64,000 nucleotides of DNA, from positions 24,001 to 88,000 of the forward strand of contig CAMXCT020002754.1 in the NCBI GenBank assembly GCA_947184155.2, read 5' to 3'. The notes beneath the pieces are model-generated. The model was given only the letters and a program-made list of their open reading frames with translations. It was not told the origin of the DNA and did no database searches. Position numbers and translations under genes: made by a program. This stretch comes from Cladocopium goreaui (taxonomy: Eukaryota > Sar > Dinophyceae > Suessiales > Symbiodiniaceae). This document shows, in pieces, positions 32,601 through 33,707 of the stretch. Numbering within the stretch: the stretch's first letter is position 1; each line of letters starts with the position of its first letter.

Positions 32601-33707
32601 AGTGGTATCGAAGTTTCGACCCCAGAAGATGTTCAACACCATCCGAGTGTTTTGTGATTCAGATCACGCTGGCGACTTGAAGACCCGTCGCAGCACAACC
32701 GGGATCGTGTGTATGTTGGGTTCATGCTGTGTGAAACACAGTAGTAACCTGCAGAGCACTGTATCCCTCAGCAGTGGAGAGTCGGAGTTCTACGCTTTGG
32801 TGAAAGCAGGGTCAGTAGGATTGGGTTTGAAGGCAATGCTTGACGAGTGGAAGATCGACACAGAGCTGGTTCTGCTGAGCGACAGTTCGGCGGCGAGAGG
32901 AATCGCGTCAAGGAGGGGTCTTGGTAAAACAAGACACGTGCAGACTAGATTCCTGTGGATCCAGGAGAAAGTGTCGACCAAAACTCTGAAGGTCGAGCCG
33001 GTGGGTACACATCAGAATTTGTCTGACCTGTGTACGAAGCCACTTCCTTCTGACGCTGCGTGGTGCCACATGAATCGCATGGGGCAAGTGTCTGTAGAAG
33101 GTAGGAACAGACAGGCGAAACAGCTTGTAGCTTGAAGTTCTATGCTAAAGGCATGAACTTAGGAGGGGTGTTTAGGTATGGGTTCCTACATAACATGTGT
33201 AGACCTATATCCACCTAACGATATGTTTTGGCTCAAGACGGATAAAAGGTGCCCCAGCTGCTTTGAGGGTTCATACATTTGTGCAGTACCTCTACATATG
33301 TAATGTAAATGAACTGGGTAATCAGCATTCTCCTCTTTTGAAAATTCCCCCCGTGGGGATAAACCTTCTTTTTTCAGACAAAGCCATATCATCATCATAG
33401 TTTCCCTTGTTTAATCCACTGATGGTTTTAAAAAACCTATACCCGGCCTGGTTATGTCAAAATAGCTATTGTTTCAATGGCCCAGTCGAAATATGGAGTT
33501 TTCCCATAGAAATAGCATGGTGGATCTTTCCAGTTCGTTATGTAACCGTTTACCAGGCCGGGTCCAGGCCTGGTCAATTTCAGCATGGATTTCACCATGG
33601 GAGGCTTTCGAAGTTGCATCCTTTGGTTGCTGATCGTCAGCTTCGCTATCTATGGCCTGGGTGCAACTGTGGCTGTTGTGTTCGAGAATGTGCCATGGAT
33701 TTGCTGA
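8514..33707 (+). CDS. AAAP-family amino-acid transporter gene split over 25 kb
   Basis: Exons inferred in order: 8514-8663, 9705-9827, 10097-10216, 10438-10633, 10813-10899, 11377-11483, 12997-13108, 13784-13882, 14059-14143, 14436-14626, 14793-14897, 15209-15287, 24724-24782, 33568-33707. Joined in phase, they give a hydrophilic N-terminus, about eleven hydrophobic segments and a stop at 33705-33707. Family marks of the amino acid/auxin permease (AAAP, SLC32/36/38-like) group are the first-helix GSGILVLPYAWKQAGW, the loop YTFMVHSEAPLVYQLMEDPSKW (split over two exons), and CY-FFGDGT after it. It should move amino acids across a membrane, usually coupled to H+ or Na+; substrate and membrane cannot be read. 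Donors are GT, GC and GA. Two copia elements lie in the last two introns. The start codon was not found. Confidence 0.82.
9705..9827 (+). CDS. Transporter exon: cytosolic N-terminus and start of TM1
   Basis: Follows ACGGCAG. Ends in GGTIVTMLNAYMG, the start of the first helix, and joins GSGILVLPYAW of the next exon. The donor appears to be GA (TATATGG|GACC). Confidence 0.75.
9873..9990. repeat. Palindromic element, family II, copy 2
   Basis: CTGGTTGGTGGTTTGG at the left, AAACCACCAAGCAG at the right, with the family body ATTTTTCAGAGGGGTTG. It occupies nearly half of the 269-bp transporter intron between TM1 exons. Confidence 0.85.
10097..10216 (+). CDS. Transporter exon: TM1-TM2
   Basis: Follows ACCCCAG. 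Encodes SGILVLPYAWKQAGWLF, the diagnostic first-helix motif of AAAP carriers, then a second hydrophobic segment ending FTLWLTGFLVG. Confidence 0.85.
10438..10633 (+). CDS. Transporter exon: TM3 region
   Basis: Follows TTCTCAG. Encodes RLVDARANEMNVPMVS, then MLGQMAFGRSGQLLF and a hydrophobic segment ending GLILASNQLQLG. GT donor at ATG|GTGAGT. Confidence 0.8.
10813..10899 (+). CDS. Transporter exon: TM4/5 segment
   Basis: Follows GGCAGCAG. Encodes QLLFPSLSTAVLSVGCFG and LLILLFVEA. A GC donor (GCTAG|GCGCGG) keeps phase. Confidence 0.7.
   Translation, partial: AIAVPFPVNCSSQCWLLWSSPHTALRGS
11377..11483 (+). CDS. Transporter exon: loop and hydrophobic segment
   Basis: Follows ACATTGCAG. Encodes HFSSLAVVGLGSLAGLEEAV and a polar tail ending QSLLQ. 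GC donor (CAGG|GCAG). Confidence 0.6.
12549..12607. repeat. Palindromic element, family III, copy 2 (reverse, shorter)
   Basis: Carries the reverse complement of the 6011-6030 body (TGGGATGTTTACCACCTATC) between CCTGCACC and GCTGCAG ends. Confidence 0.6.
12780..12886. repeat. Palindromic element, family I, copy 4
   Basis: The ends are TCTGGTAATTTG and CGTTTACCA. The middle has an internal duplication of ACATAGCTGATTTTCCCAT. It sits directly after a duplicate of the acceptor of the next transporter exon. Confidence 0.8.
12997..13108 (+). CDS. Transporter exon: TM segment and charged loop
   Basis: Follows CCTTCCAG. Encodes SMLIILSCLLISGGELVAL, then an Arg/Lys/Glu-rich loop. GT donor at CCCTG|GTGAAA. 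The acceptor and first bases are duplicated about 220 bp upstream. Confidence 0.65.
13138..13182. repeat. 11-bp minisatellite (GGAAAACCATA)n
   Basis: Four near-perfect 11-bp copies just inside the intron after the exon ending at 13108. Confidence 0.85.
13784..13882 (+). CDS. Transporter exon: conserved FMVHSEAP loop
   Basis: Follows CTGTCAG. Encodes GVAIYTFMVHSEAPLVYQLME, matching the F-x-C/V-H...P...Y..M loop of AAAP carriers. GT donor after GATGGAG. Confidence 0.85.
13938..14045. repeat. Repeat element, family V, copy 1
   Basis: GGATGAACATCCATTTACC through GATGTTCACCAGGGGTAC resembles 50858-50930. The boundaries are uncertain. It fills most of the 176-bp intron. Confidence 0.45.
14059..14143 (+). 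CDS. Transporter exon: DPSKW and following TM
   Basis: Follows CCATTCAG. Encodes DPSKWSQAVLCSTGLAAAFF and ends LCY plus one base. A GC donor (TACA|GCTTC) restores CYSFFGDGT with the next exon. Confidence 0.82.
14436..14626 (+). CDS. Transporter exon: FFGDGT and TM
   Basis: Follows CGTCCAG. Encodes FFGDGTAQSFPMNL, then a hydrophobic span LCLISVTLKLLVNVPLL and ends near EEIL with a GA donor. Confidence 0.82.
14793..14897 (+). CDS. Transporter exon: TM9-like
   Basis: Follows GCTTCCAG. Encodes CWMKVLFSLVTACLCLFLHD and FVIELV. GC donor (CTCGTG|GCTGGG). Confidence 0.75.
15066..15177. repeat. Palindromic element, family IV, copy 1
   Basis: Inverted ends ATATGGATTTGTCTGAAAATAG and CTATTTTCAGACAAACCCATAT, about 20 bp each with two mismatches. 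It lies in the transporter intron 14898-15208. The second copy is split by copia-2. Confidence 0.85.
15209..15287 (+). CDS. Transporter exon: TM10-like
   Basis: Follows GTTGCTAG. Encodes VGIVPQNFICIVLPCAALLK and LKGDLG. A GT donor after GGGAG leaves one base that completes Gly with the exon at 24724, across copia-1. Confidence 0.78.
15513..15669. repeat. 20-bp minisatellite (GTGCACGTTTCAGAGATGTT)n
   Basis: About eight copies with growing divergence to the right. It lies in the transporter intron upstream of copia-1 and ends 70 bp before an (AT)n tract at the insertion site. Confidence 0.9.
15743..16155 (-). repeat. Copia-1 3' LTR
   Basis: 413 bp. On the minus strand it runs TGTGAGTGCC to GCCATTCA. 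Identity with 23931-24343 extends two bases further (TA) at the low-coordinate end. Confidence 0.93.
16178..20704 (-). CDS. Copia-1 Pol: integrase, reverse transcriptase, RNase H
   Basis: 1508 codons; the frame is open further upstream to about 20800 (SPVCGPWSSWSQF), so it is entered by frameshift rather than by a local ATG. Order: a dinoflagellate-copia N-terminal region with CEFDLCEVGGL; the HHCC zinc-binding motif (HRNLGHPSNERL...CSVC) near residue 434; integrase core with Asp in YMDGIS, Asp in VVDSATELN and Glu in HWQNGKIERHG; reverse transcriptase with KARLVVLGYQDP, FDIKAAFLQG and the HVDDGV catalytic box near residue 1140; RNase H with FSDASFAS, AAETVSLAAALDQ and WVHGGAQLADALTK. All catalytic positions appear intact. 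Stop 23 bp from the LTR. Confidence 0.93.
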   Translation of the reverse strand: MQKREQLLYQIALGIVLYRHQIMHGRHFHWEQPSKSLMFSQPGISEIHQFTQMCEFDLCEVGGLKDPENGLAMRKRLVVVTTSPAMFQALHGRTCRKQHAHQVIEGQTHVDGQLVRRSVFSEVYPRKFARLIANVMCKSPRQWPFQWSSGLIALSQCQVGEPTLVSNPAGRVINSQSRKANFALTEIVHPIPKAEQLVKRRRLGHKQYVEPCLEDCQEIISRINKIVPRVGKHEITQSDILTPLQGMFNDMQLISVVACRGMDRTMAPLSHIHAAEAPFRKSLMILRPSSQVAFEKHWEKFDQLSHRQLVRPSHACRLNITMFACRRDDAFKVNTPGTSSNPPEEPSRDARSEPSTAPQPMVEESTSSSSDSWQPHSHHDSAVRLPAGEDQQAKDSSPAGFDEETMSGPLREQTSRFCSLPKWEQNQIKLMHRNLGHPSNERLAKALQSMGQRAEVVNAARELRCSVCATHVAPKHQRPGSLKPMLDFNHKVYMDGISWTNSQGKTFHFYHMLDAGTHFHVAVAAPSRLGSDVVHLVNQHWVSWAGAPQHLVVDSATELNGEEFTTFCQRFGINTTTTCPEAHWQNGKIERHGMFLQEMITKVDTEIPVNNYQDLQTTLNLCIQSKNMLSIKHGYAPEIIVFGKQSRLPGSILSDESIPSHMTAIQELEQDAVGGFRKHLQIRECARRAFHVADNSDAIRRAVLRKSCPSRGQFQQGQWVMVWRTQSRDKPSWIGPHHVVLQDSNHTVWTTQGGRLFRSAPEHVRRSLPAEGEPEGPELPSDLTHIQNQIDRMNQLPTIDEHVPLENIEEPIESPAHMPEPAVARERLGSTAESLAQPDQEPEINSHQPSINSQESGSDSEQTTVQLLCIDDDDEVYFSTEHPDFAFRCEFDVPAHAVPKDANAESDQVAWTLLSSGSAKQRTEVKMSELTPQEKTLFEQAKQKEIDNWIQTNTITKVLKNQIPLEQVMRSRWILTWKPLDDVNQDEISQRCSSKTHKPKARLVVLGYQDPKIDEIPRDSPTLGKTARMIILQAIASHGWQLMSFDIKAAFLQGRPQSDRIMGLDPVPELRRAMGMQPHEIGKLNKSAYGLIDAPYLWYCALVSELTSLGMEVSPFCPCTFVLRDKTNPQKLSGVLGIHVDDGVCGGNQEFQELIKKLEEKYPFGSKKLGSFTFTGIDLTQMEDYSIILSQSQYVRKIKPIPIDSQRKFQVEADVTESERGHLRGLVGSLQYAAVNTRPDLSSRLSMLQSSINKAKIETLLEGNRLLHEAKKHHDVTIRIRPIPVEDFRFMAFSDASFASQRKPDSHTGLVIVGTHKSICENIQCPISPITWGSKKIQKVVTSTLAAETVSLAAALDQLGWLRLFWGWLHNPDTNWRNPEESLLKIEPAISVPTLPEFSDLAVTDCKSLYDLVTRTAPPSCTEFRTQLMARSIKESLKEGIQLRWVHGGAQLADALTKIMQANFLRATLKIGYYRLHDEDSILRSRAQTRDRIKWLKESPSDPLLNQN
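20790..23888 (-). CDS. Copia-1 Gag-protease polyprotein
   Basis: 1032 codons from an ATG about 20 bp inside the primer-binding region. The N-terminal 300 residues look like a copia Gag (capsid-like, with WSKLLARKLTLESLQAY). A CCHC zinc knuckle, CRLCGQRGHWKAECP, sits near residue 336 after a Gly/Lys-rich basic tract. A retropepsin motif, LDLGASKTVIG, with Gly in place of the second usual residue of DTG/DSG, lies near residue 525. From about 21655 to 21047 this frame is Ser/Gly/Arg-rich and overlaps a better-looking frame. After 21047 it looks protein-like again (KRLQSLIRQCEKELDAA, FRFGLTQGDLS), then stops. Gag packages the RNA; the protease would cut the polyprotein. Confidence 0.88.
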   Translation of the reverse strand: MTTAAESTGAVGVSNQLASLVPSFDPSKDDMVQYQQRVELVMAAWPKTKITELVTRLILNCQGSAFAKLQLHQSELLTGEESSVKRLIEILGGQWGRIPLEKQYQEAEEAIFHTIQRADESNDSFLARSDVMWSKLLARKLTLESLQAYITLRGSCLSAEDKKRVVMESEAEGSLTMKKVSEAIRLLGAAFFHDVTGLKKGAKTKVYDQTVLVSETHDDPYENEDPPHMPEEMLNDEHLEALAAEGDADAALILDFEQAAQDTVQEDQDLAVAMVSYQQARHRLQERFKNRGFFPARPFPNAGKGKGSFNKGFGKGKGSNSWDNRPKRSLQDRIMNSSCRLCGQRGHWKAECPMRGTSTGSAPSTSGGNTAPTTTVIADSEAMDSLPLEFVNLPDDLMPSLDIDHEPQVVSAVSFVSFASMRYPRMSHQGCIPGEYVGQHPRVGTSDHRLTAHERLHRRLRSSARSSDAHPIPCTDHPVPEPFCQSHFAKDVKRTSIRSNTIPIMSASQDVQCALFATHGTHGVLDLGASKTVIGSNHVADLLNGLDPAIKEKVTKTSCDITFKFGNEGVLHSSYAIVLPIGRLKLKVAIVKGGTPLLLSNSLMRALGARIDCENRCLISPLLDCEVPLKLTSRGLFLIDVNSLAVAARPTLEQSVGEPTQIHQTFVTVRQKEKIAGSVPVQQDQYQSPSPLQVPFPFSESKGEPHDTLNVHATQPETMVAVLKSQSHPSPSESTECPTLPAVDHVAEQEVEGSPGTRQRRIERHLPSHTDGPPGPEGAVRAEASGTPLSSSLGGRSRVDLVHSQQVCRVHQDVSPVDRSVHNSSCGTTRTQSNTDSCCPTGRVPSCVQPAAHESPSRSQDQGQAKGGQPDPSLRDRAFARHGGRRGRVEFRDVPEWIYGTNPHECRHDGHADSHVASRECIDPSDPAHGTPSGHPSASARGPGRSVINEDQSCPSDSSVHPDVKRLQSLIRQCEKELDAAMSQHHPIGRPFVLGEVFCSQQSPVTHQVQQLGGSAFRFGLTQGDLSNITAT
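21047..21655 (-). CDS. Copia-1 overlapping 202-codon ORF, ExoX-C/DUF3820-like
   Basis: Begins with ATG and lies entirely inside the Gag-protease ORF in the +1 frame. It contains KVQFGQKHLGRPFHQVWEED and a following W-x-x-F, resembling the small FGK-x-x-G-x-x-[FY]...W domain seen at the end of exonuclease X-like proteins and in DUF3820. The rest is acidic, then Met/Gln-rich with a possible helix (MQTRMLHLENALTQVIQHM). Either it is translated by frameshift or internal start, or the main frame has compensating indels. It is in the same frame as the downstream pol ORF but ends in its own TGA. Function is not established. Confidence 0.6.
   Translation of the reverse strand: MSLSKRLKDLQERDSGELKDISHLTLTDLQDQKVQFGQKHLGRPFHQVWEEDQEWISFIASKYAESTKMSHRLIVRYITLRVEQHERSQTPIRVAPPAESQAASSQLPMSLRPVPKIKAKPKAASQIPHSEIVHLPDMEAEEEEWNLGTYQSGYTEPTPMNADMMAMQTRMLHLENALTQVIQHMEHQAGIHQPVPEDQEGA
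23909..23928 (-). promoter_or_regulatory. Copia-1 primer-binding site
   Basis: On the minus strand TGGTAGCGGAGC follows the 5' LTR after a 2-3 base gap. It is complementary to a tRNA 3' end CTCCGCTA-CCA. The implied A1:U72 pair is a hallmark of eukaryotic initiator Met tRNA, the usual copia primer. The tRNA itself is not in the window. Confidence 0.8.
23931..24343 (-). repeat. Copia-1 5' LTR
   Basis: 413 bp and one mismatch from the other LTR. It is followed (minus strand) by TAC and then the primer-binding site. Confidence 0.93.
24518..24628. repeat. Palindromic element, family II, copy 3
   Basis: CTGGTTGGTGGTTTGG and AACCACCAACCAG ends, and body TTTTTCAGAGGGGTAGGTC as at 7538-7632. It lies between copia-1 and the next transporter exon. 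Confidence 0.88.
24724..24782 (+). CDS. Transporter exon: polar linker before last TM
   Basis: Follows TTTTTTAG. Encodes GSPSDNSQPMKSQRISSDRP, a hydrophilic linker. Its donor, CCCG|GTAAAC, is the first base pairs of a family I palindromic element. Phases agree with 15287 upstream and 33568 downstream. Support is from phase and position, not from a conserved motif. Confidence 0.6.
24783..24878. repeat. Palindromic element, family I, copy 5, at an intron donor
   Basis: GGTAAACGTTTACATAG to GTGTTAAATTACCAG. The GT at its left end is the inferred splice donor for the exon ending at 24782. Confidence 0.8.
25095..25099 (+). repeat. Copia-2 target-site duplication, left
   Basis: GTACC, matched at 33286-33290. 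Five bases is the usual copia target duplication. Confidence 0.93.
25100..25216 (+). repeat. Copia-2 5' LTR
   Basis: 117 bp, TGTTTAGGTATGG to CATTTGTGCA. Contains an SL-like tail at 25157-25168 and a TATA-like GGATAAAAGG just after it. Very short for a copia LTR. Confidence 0.95.
25157..25168 (+). promoter_or_regulatory. Spliced-leader 3' tail in LTR
   Basis: TTTTGGCTCAAG equals the last 12 nt of the published 22-nt dinoflagellate spliced leader. The upstream ten leader bases are not matched. The same 12-mer is at 33226-33237 in the other LTR. Confidence 0.6.
25217..25234 (+). promoter_or_regulatory. Copia-2 primer-binding site
   Basis: TGGTAGCGGAGCGTCTGG starts at the first base after the LTR. 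The first 12 bases equal the copia-1 site. They are consistent with an initiator Met tRNA primer. Confidence 0.88.
25449..27224 (+). CDS. Copia-2 Gag
   Basis: The frame is open from 25419; the first ATG is at 25449 (MAATQGQGAMTAQQ). The first 110 residues are Gln-rich with heptad spacing, a likely coiled coil. Then comes a copia/UBN2-type Gag core with RFLGEESNWLYWKTRMEAF and RRFDPSTGGRRGAML. A Lys/Gly-rich basic stretch leads to one zinc knuckle, CHNCNKIGHLKKDC, near residue 430 from the ATG. After about 27000 the frame loses protein character and stops at 27224, while the next frame (-1) takes over. Gag would form the particle and bind the RNA. Confidence 0.9.
   Translation: MAATQGQGAMTAQQLIDTVQQLQANMQQAQQRELTLRQQVEQLTAGQTDAQQREAALRQQLDQVLNGQQQQAQAQAQQQQAAFQANVGAAFQELARSQNDLVQALRDRPDKKVTLVDNRGLAKPDRFLGEESNWLYWKTRMEAFITSVHPKMEAVLEWAEDFDTEITATEIKAAFGPVNPTHQVVEDVEEISGQLYAILQTLCEKEAFQVVRSAGKSQGLEAWRKLNRRFDPSTGGRRGAMLRAILSPQKCTKLDHLWAAVETWEENARQYEQRRRSDGTRQQLDSEIKVSILEQLCPVEIERHLQLNRSRYSDYADVRAELVMFLETRLGHRLKLGDASGAHSASGGDPMDVGSFSKGGKKGKGKKGKGDCKKGSPKGKSGKGSGQADNKGKGSGSGSKETRVCHNCNKIGHLKKDCWAAGGGAANKNQQPKAKAKSGGKSKGVGNLEEEPQAEPLDTGFLSIAMLEEWSEDDVKMEEDAGPSSSSAFVTVRPEGDKYVMVKSEDSTCAEPCDVCFHFRCQKTPMRSTMTTSVESVVWNVNALLKNPPRTSLRRSQFVTISRSSSLRSSTMSWTRQSVFSKASPSTTSMV
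26990..29014 (+). CDS. Copia-2 middle ORF: linker, CCCH finger, protease
   Basis: Open from just after a TGA at 26987; no ATG at the front, so it is probably reached by -1 frameshift from Gag. It begins with an acidic region with HECGVCGLERERL and a long charged, coiled-coil-like stretch. A CX7CX5CX3H zinc finger (CSDFKRSFCRRGARCNMGH) lies near residue 440. The retropepsin active site FDTGAAVTAVPLE is near residue 508, followed by the flap-type YKTASGEL. It ends at 29014, overlapping the pol frame from 28918. The long charged region between Gag and protease is unusual for copia. Confidence 0.85.
   Translation, partial: RLLSLQVSEDSNEKHHDHECGVCGLERERLVEESSKDKPEKKSVRDYLKILKPEKFHYVLDKTICLFKGITIDHFNGLSEDEKKELRDKHDPLSLSRESNAESLKLVEHHRNDLRIGFLERVSKSLMEGANRTFGLRSAPEAEEPSRSSGSAELPTPSRPIGTSSTQAMHRTVELLEVSNLDAEKREKIQELEECDDEDEYKRIEKRIAEIDARKNELKEKIRENDREAKEKKAQGSFKLTEATVNDQSWHDARYHAALKAGVSHSKAWFEEKKRRKATLHRRSGGKERAEEKLRLDEAWHKEFDSKKVKDEEYHDETLGGIETEAVVIEEDKIRVLSGKPKLVRRGHLKRKDAGVFVRSPRSYRKLTQDEVAKFKTETRADEQRVMSRQRVDIHKKRQRTMTESKKLARSFRVKTARARRRKAKNEDAFYLHHPKGGMMCSDFKRSFCRRGARCNMGHSEVDREIGFIKRRNDAVVKTFGKVQEINSFEGGWNSCHGSSEQWTKLVVNFDTGAAVTAVPLELEKSGLIQGDENPNNASYKTASGELLSDSGGVVVKGYDNNGIGKSVEGRLIDVHRMLASGTAVSKKNVVMLMDGKGVIIPKNGKIAKGLRAAYDDLVKKHPGEAQQVTQLYEQKGIFVFDLWLNGSVNGNESGHFGKNLGAMDEGFTRQVNP
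28918..33135 (+). CDS. Copia-2 Pol: integrase, SPPC domain, RT, RNase H
   Basis: About 1405 codons with no front ATG. Zinc-binding HEATGHTIHRTWCGHC near residue 65. Integrase core: Asp in VSMDYFW, Asp in LKSDNENS, Glu in QANGACEVAVRE. A long disordered, acidic/proline-rich linker follows. Near residue 672 lies GSPPCGPFSPLQNLS inside a compact 160-residue domain not part of ordinary copia. The RT has KWVDRNKGD, IDISRAHFYGE and the VHGDDF box near residue 1066. RNase H has FCDSDHAGD, SSGESEFYALVKA and a terminal GTHQNLSDLCTKPL. All catalytic positions are present. Stop at 33133-33135. Confidence 0.92.
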   Translation: MVEWLGQWQRVRPFWQESWSNGRGFHQAGESVSPEEMQDEESGRKPKLLRSPVSPTKEEIEEHEATGHTIHRTWCGHCMRARGLHERHPSEPEQGKDERGLPIVSMDYFWMGRDSKNRPEVEPEGELPSLQVKDEYTGYMWCSVVPAKGADNYAVNFVIQCLEESGYRRLVLKSDNENSIKSLKEAVKKGIKTVEIVLEESKTGDSQANGACEVAVRETKRQIKAMKSSLEEKLGIQVRDRHPILAWVGRHADFMISRFRVGTDGRTPYERSRGRRWKRPSVTFGERVWFKPLKSYLEGPYDTMREGMFMGAHGRNGDALVMTKDGVIKGGSVKRMPEEKRWSTEDFDQMCGTPWKMRPQKPEDLDAPIAIAMPAVEPGARLMPVPADRDSLPRNLYVKKADVEGNYTAGCEGCNAIQVGLPARAHNSECRTLVQQRLLRTEEGRARVLKAQKRKGEASADAEEPNELVLRDGPDDAVEMAADAAIGQPEGRVGPLVRPDPVRRPLEEEGSSPGGAAKRQKSPEKRGQKREGEESHREAQVAEREEARGSNDPAPLVQGSEAPAAQSQGSGQSDMVSVLEANMFHKLESKKEIYEISQLLCSMGISKSDVAEIYNPERFTSKANLFGLRPGFAVDLMVSKNSKGDHWDLSKDTDQRELKRLLKKEKPLFLVGSPPCGPFSPLQNLSKYKRTDEENQQILEEGRMHLKVAVDCYLEQHNHGRFFLHEHPKPSASWQEPEIERLASLPGVYKVESPMCKWEMVAEDQQGVGYVRKDTCWLTNSPEMAKCIEGKCEGGHRHVHLINGRARAAQTYPPKLVSAILDGIRRELRVRGELSTLAELTSGPSPDDTSNDQTESFVDEAVSDYVDSVTGMPLDPVKVLEARKEEMKWVEKQQLWDVVPTTMCWEETNRPPITLKWVDRNKGDDSHPNYRSRLVVREVKKASKSLAEFESFSAMPPLESLKVLCALMVSKRTSKRNRPYKMMLIDISRAHFYGESKRRVFCTLPEGSEQEGACALLKRSMYGTLDAANIWQSTYVQLLTENNFRQCKAWPALFIHDEMDLRFIVHGDDFICLGDDEALKYLEECLKKKFEYRVDGLIGPERGDGTSMCVLNRVISYDKTTGVLDYEADPRHAEYIVKALNLEGCKPVSTPAEKQKIQDVIAAEEQPDLEPEQVSQYRSLTMRAAYLSMDRADLAEATKLLARHMQHPTEYAWGKLKRLGRYLSGHMRVVSKFRPQKMFNTIRVFCDSDHAGDLKTRRSTTGIVCMLGSCCVKHSSNLQSTVSLSSGESEFYALVKAGSVGLGLKAMLDEWKIDTELVLLSDSSAARGIASRRGLGKTRHVQTRFLWIQEKVSTKTLKVEPVGTHQNLSDLCTKPLPSDAAWCHMNRMGQVSVEGRNRQAKQLVA
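33161..33168 (+). promoter_or_regulatory. Copia-2 polypurine tract
   Basis: AGGAGGGG directly abuts the 3' LTR, the expected plus-strand priming site. Confidence 0.85.
33169..33285 (+). repeat. Copia-2 3' LTR
   Basis: No difference from the 5' LTR by eye over all 117 bp. Confidence 0.95.
33286..33290 (+). repeat. Copia-2 target-site duplication, right
   Basis: GTACC directly after the terminal CA of the 3' LTR. Confidence 0.93.
33442..33562. repeat. Palindromic element, family I, copy 6
   Basis: CCCGGCCTGGTTATG and AACCGTTTACCAGGCCGGG form the inverted ends. The body has CAAAATAGCTATTG and ATGGCCCAGTCG as in copies 3 and 4. It ends five bases before the acceptor of the last transporter exon. 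Confidence 0.85.
33568..33707 (+). CDS. Transporter terminal exon: last TM and stop
   Basis: Follows GGGTCCAG. Encodes LVNFSMDFTMGGFRSC, then the hydrophobic ILWLLIVSFAIYGLGATVAVV and ends ENVPWIC, stop. A single hydrophobic helix near the C-terminus is what AAAP carriers have after the polar linker. Phase agrees with 24782. Confidence 0.72.

Larger units (their letters stand above)
25100..33285 (+). mobile_element. Copia-2: full-length Ty1/copia LTR retrotransposon
   Basis: An 8186-bp element with two identical 117-bp LTRs (TG...CA), a primer-binding site directly after the 5' LTR, three overlapping long frames (Gag; protease; integrase-RT-RNase H) and a purine tract before the 3' LTR. Target duplication GTACC at 25095-25099 and 33286-33290. 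Identical LTRs mean a very recent insertion. It lies in sense orientation in the last transporter intron. Each successive frame is -1 to the one before. Confidence 0.96.
25072..33389. repeat. Palindromic element, family IV, copy 2, split by copia-2
   Basis: Left part 25072-25099 (ATATGAGTTTGTCTGAAAATAG plus GGTACC), right part 33291-33389, ending CTTTTTTCAGACAAAGCCATAT. The ends match family IV copy 1. Copia-2 lies between, bounded by GTACC on both sides. Confidence 0.85.
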
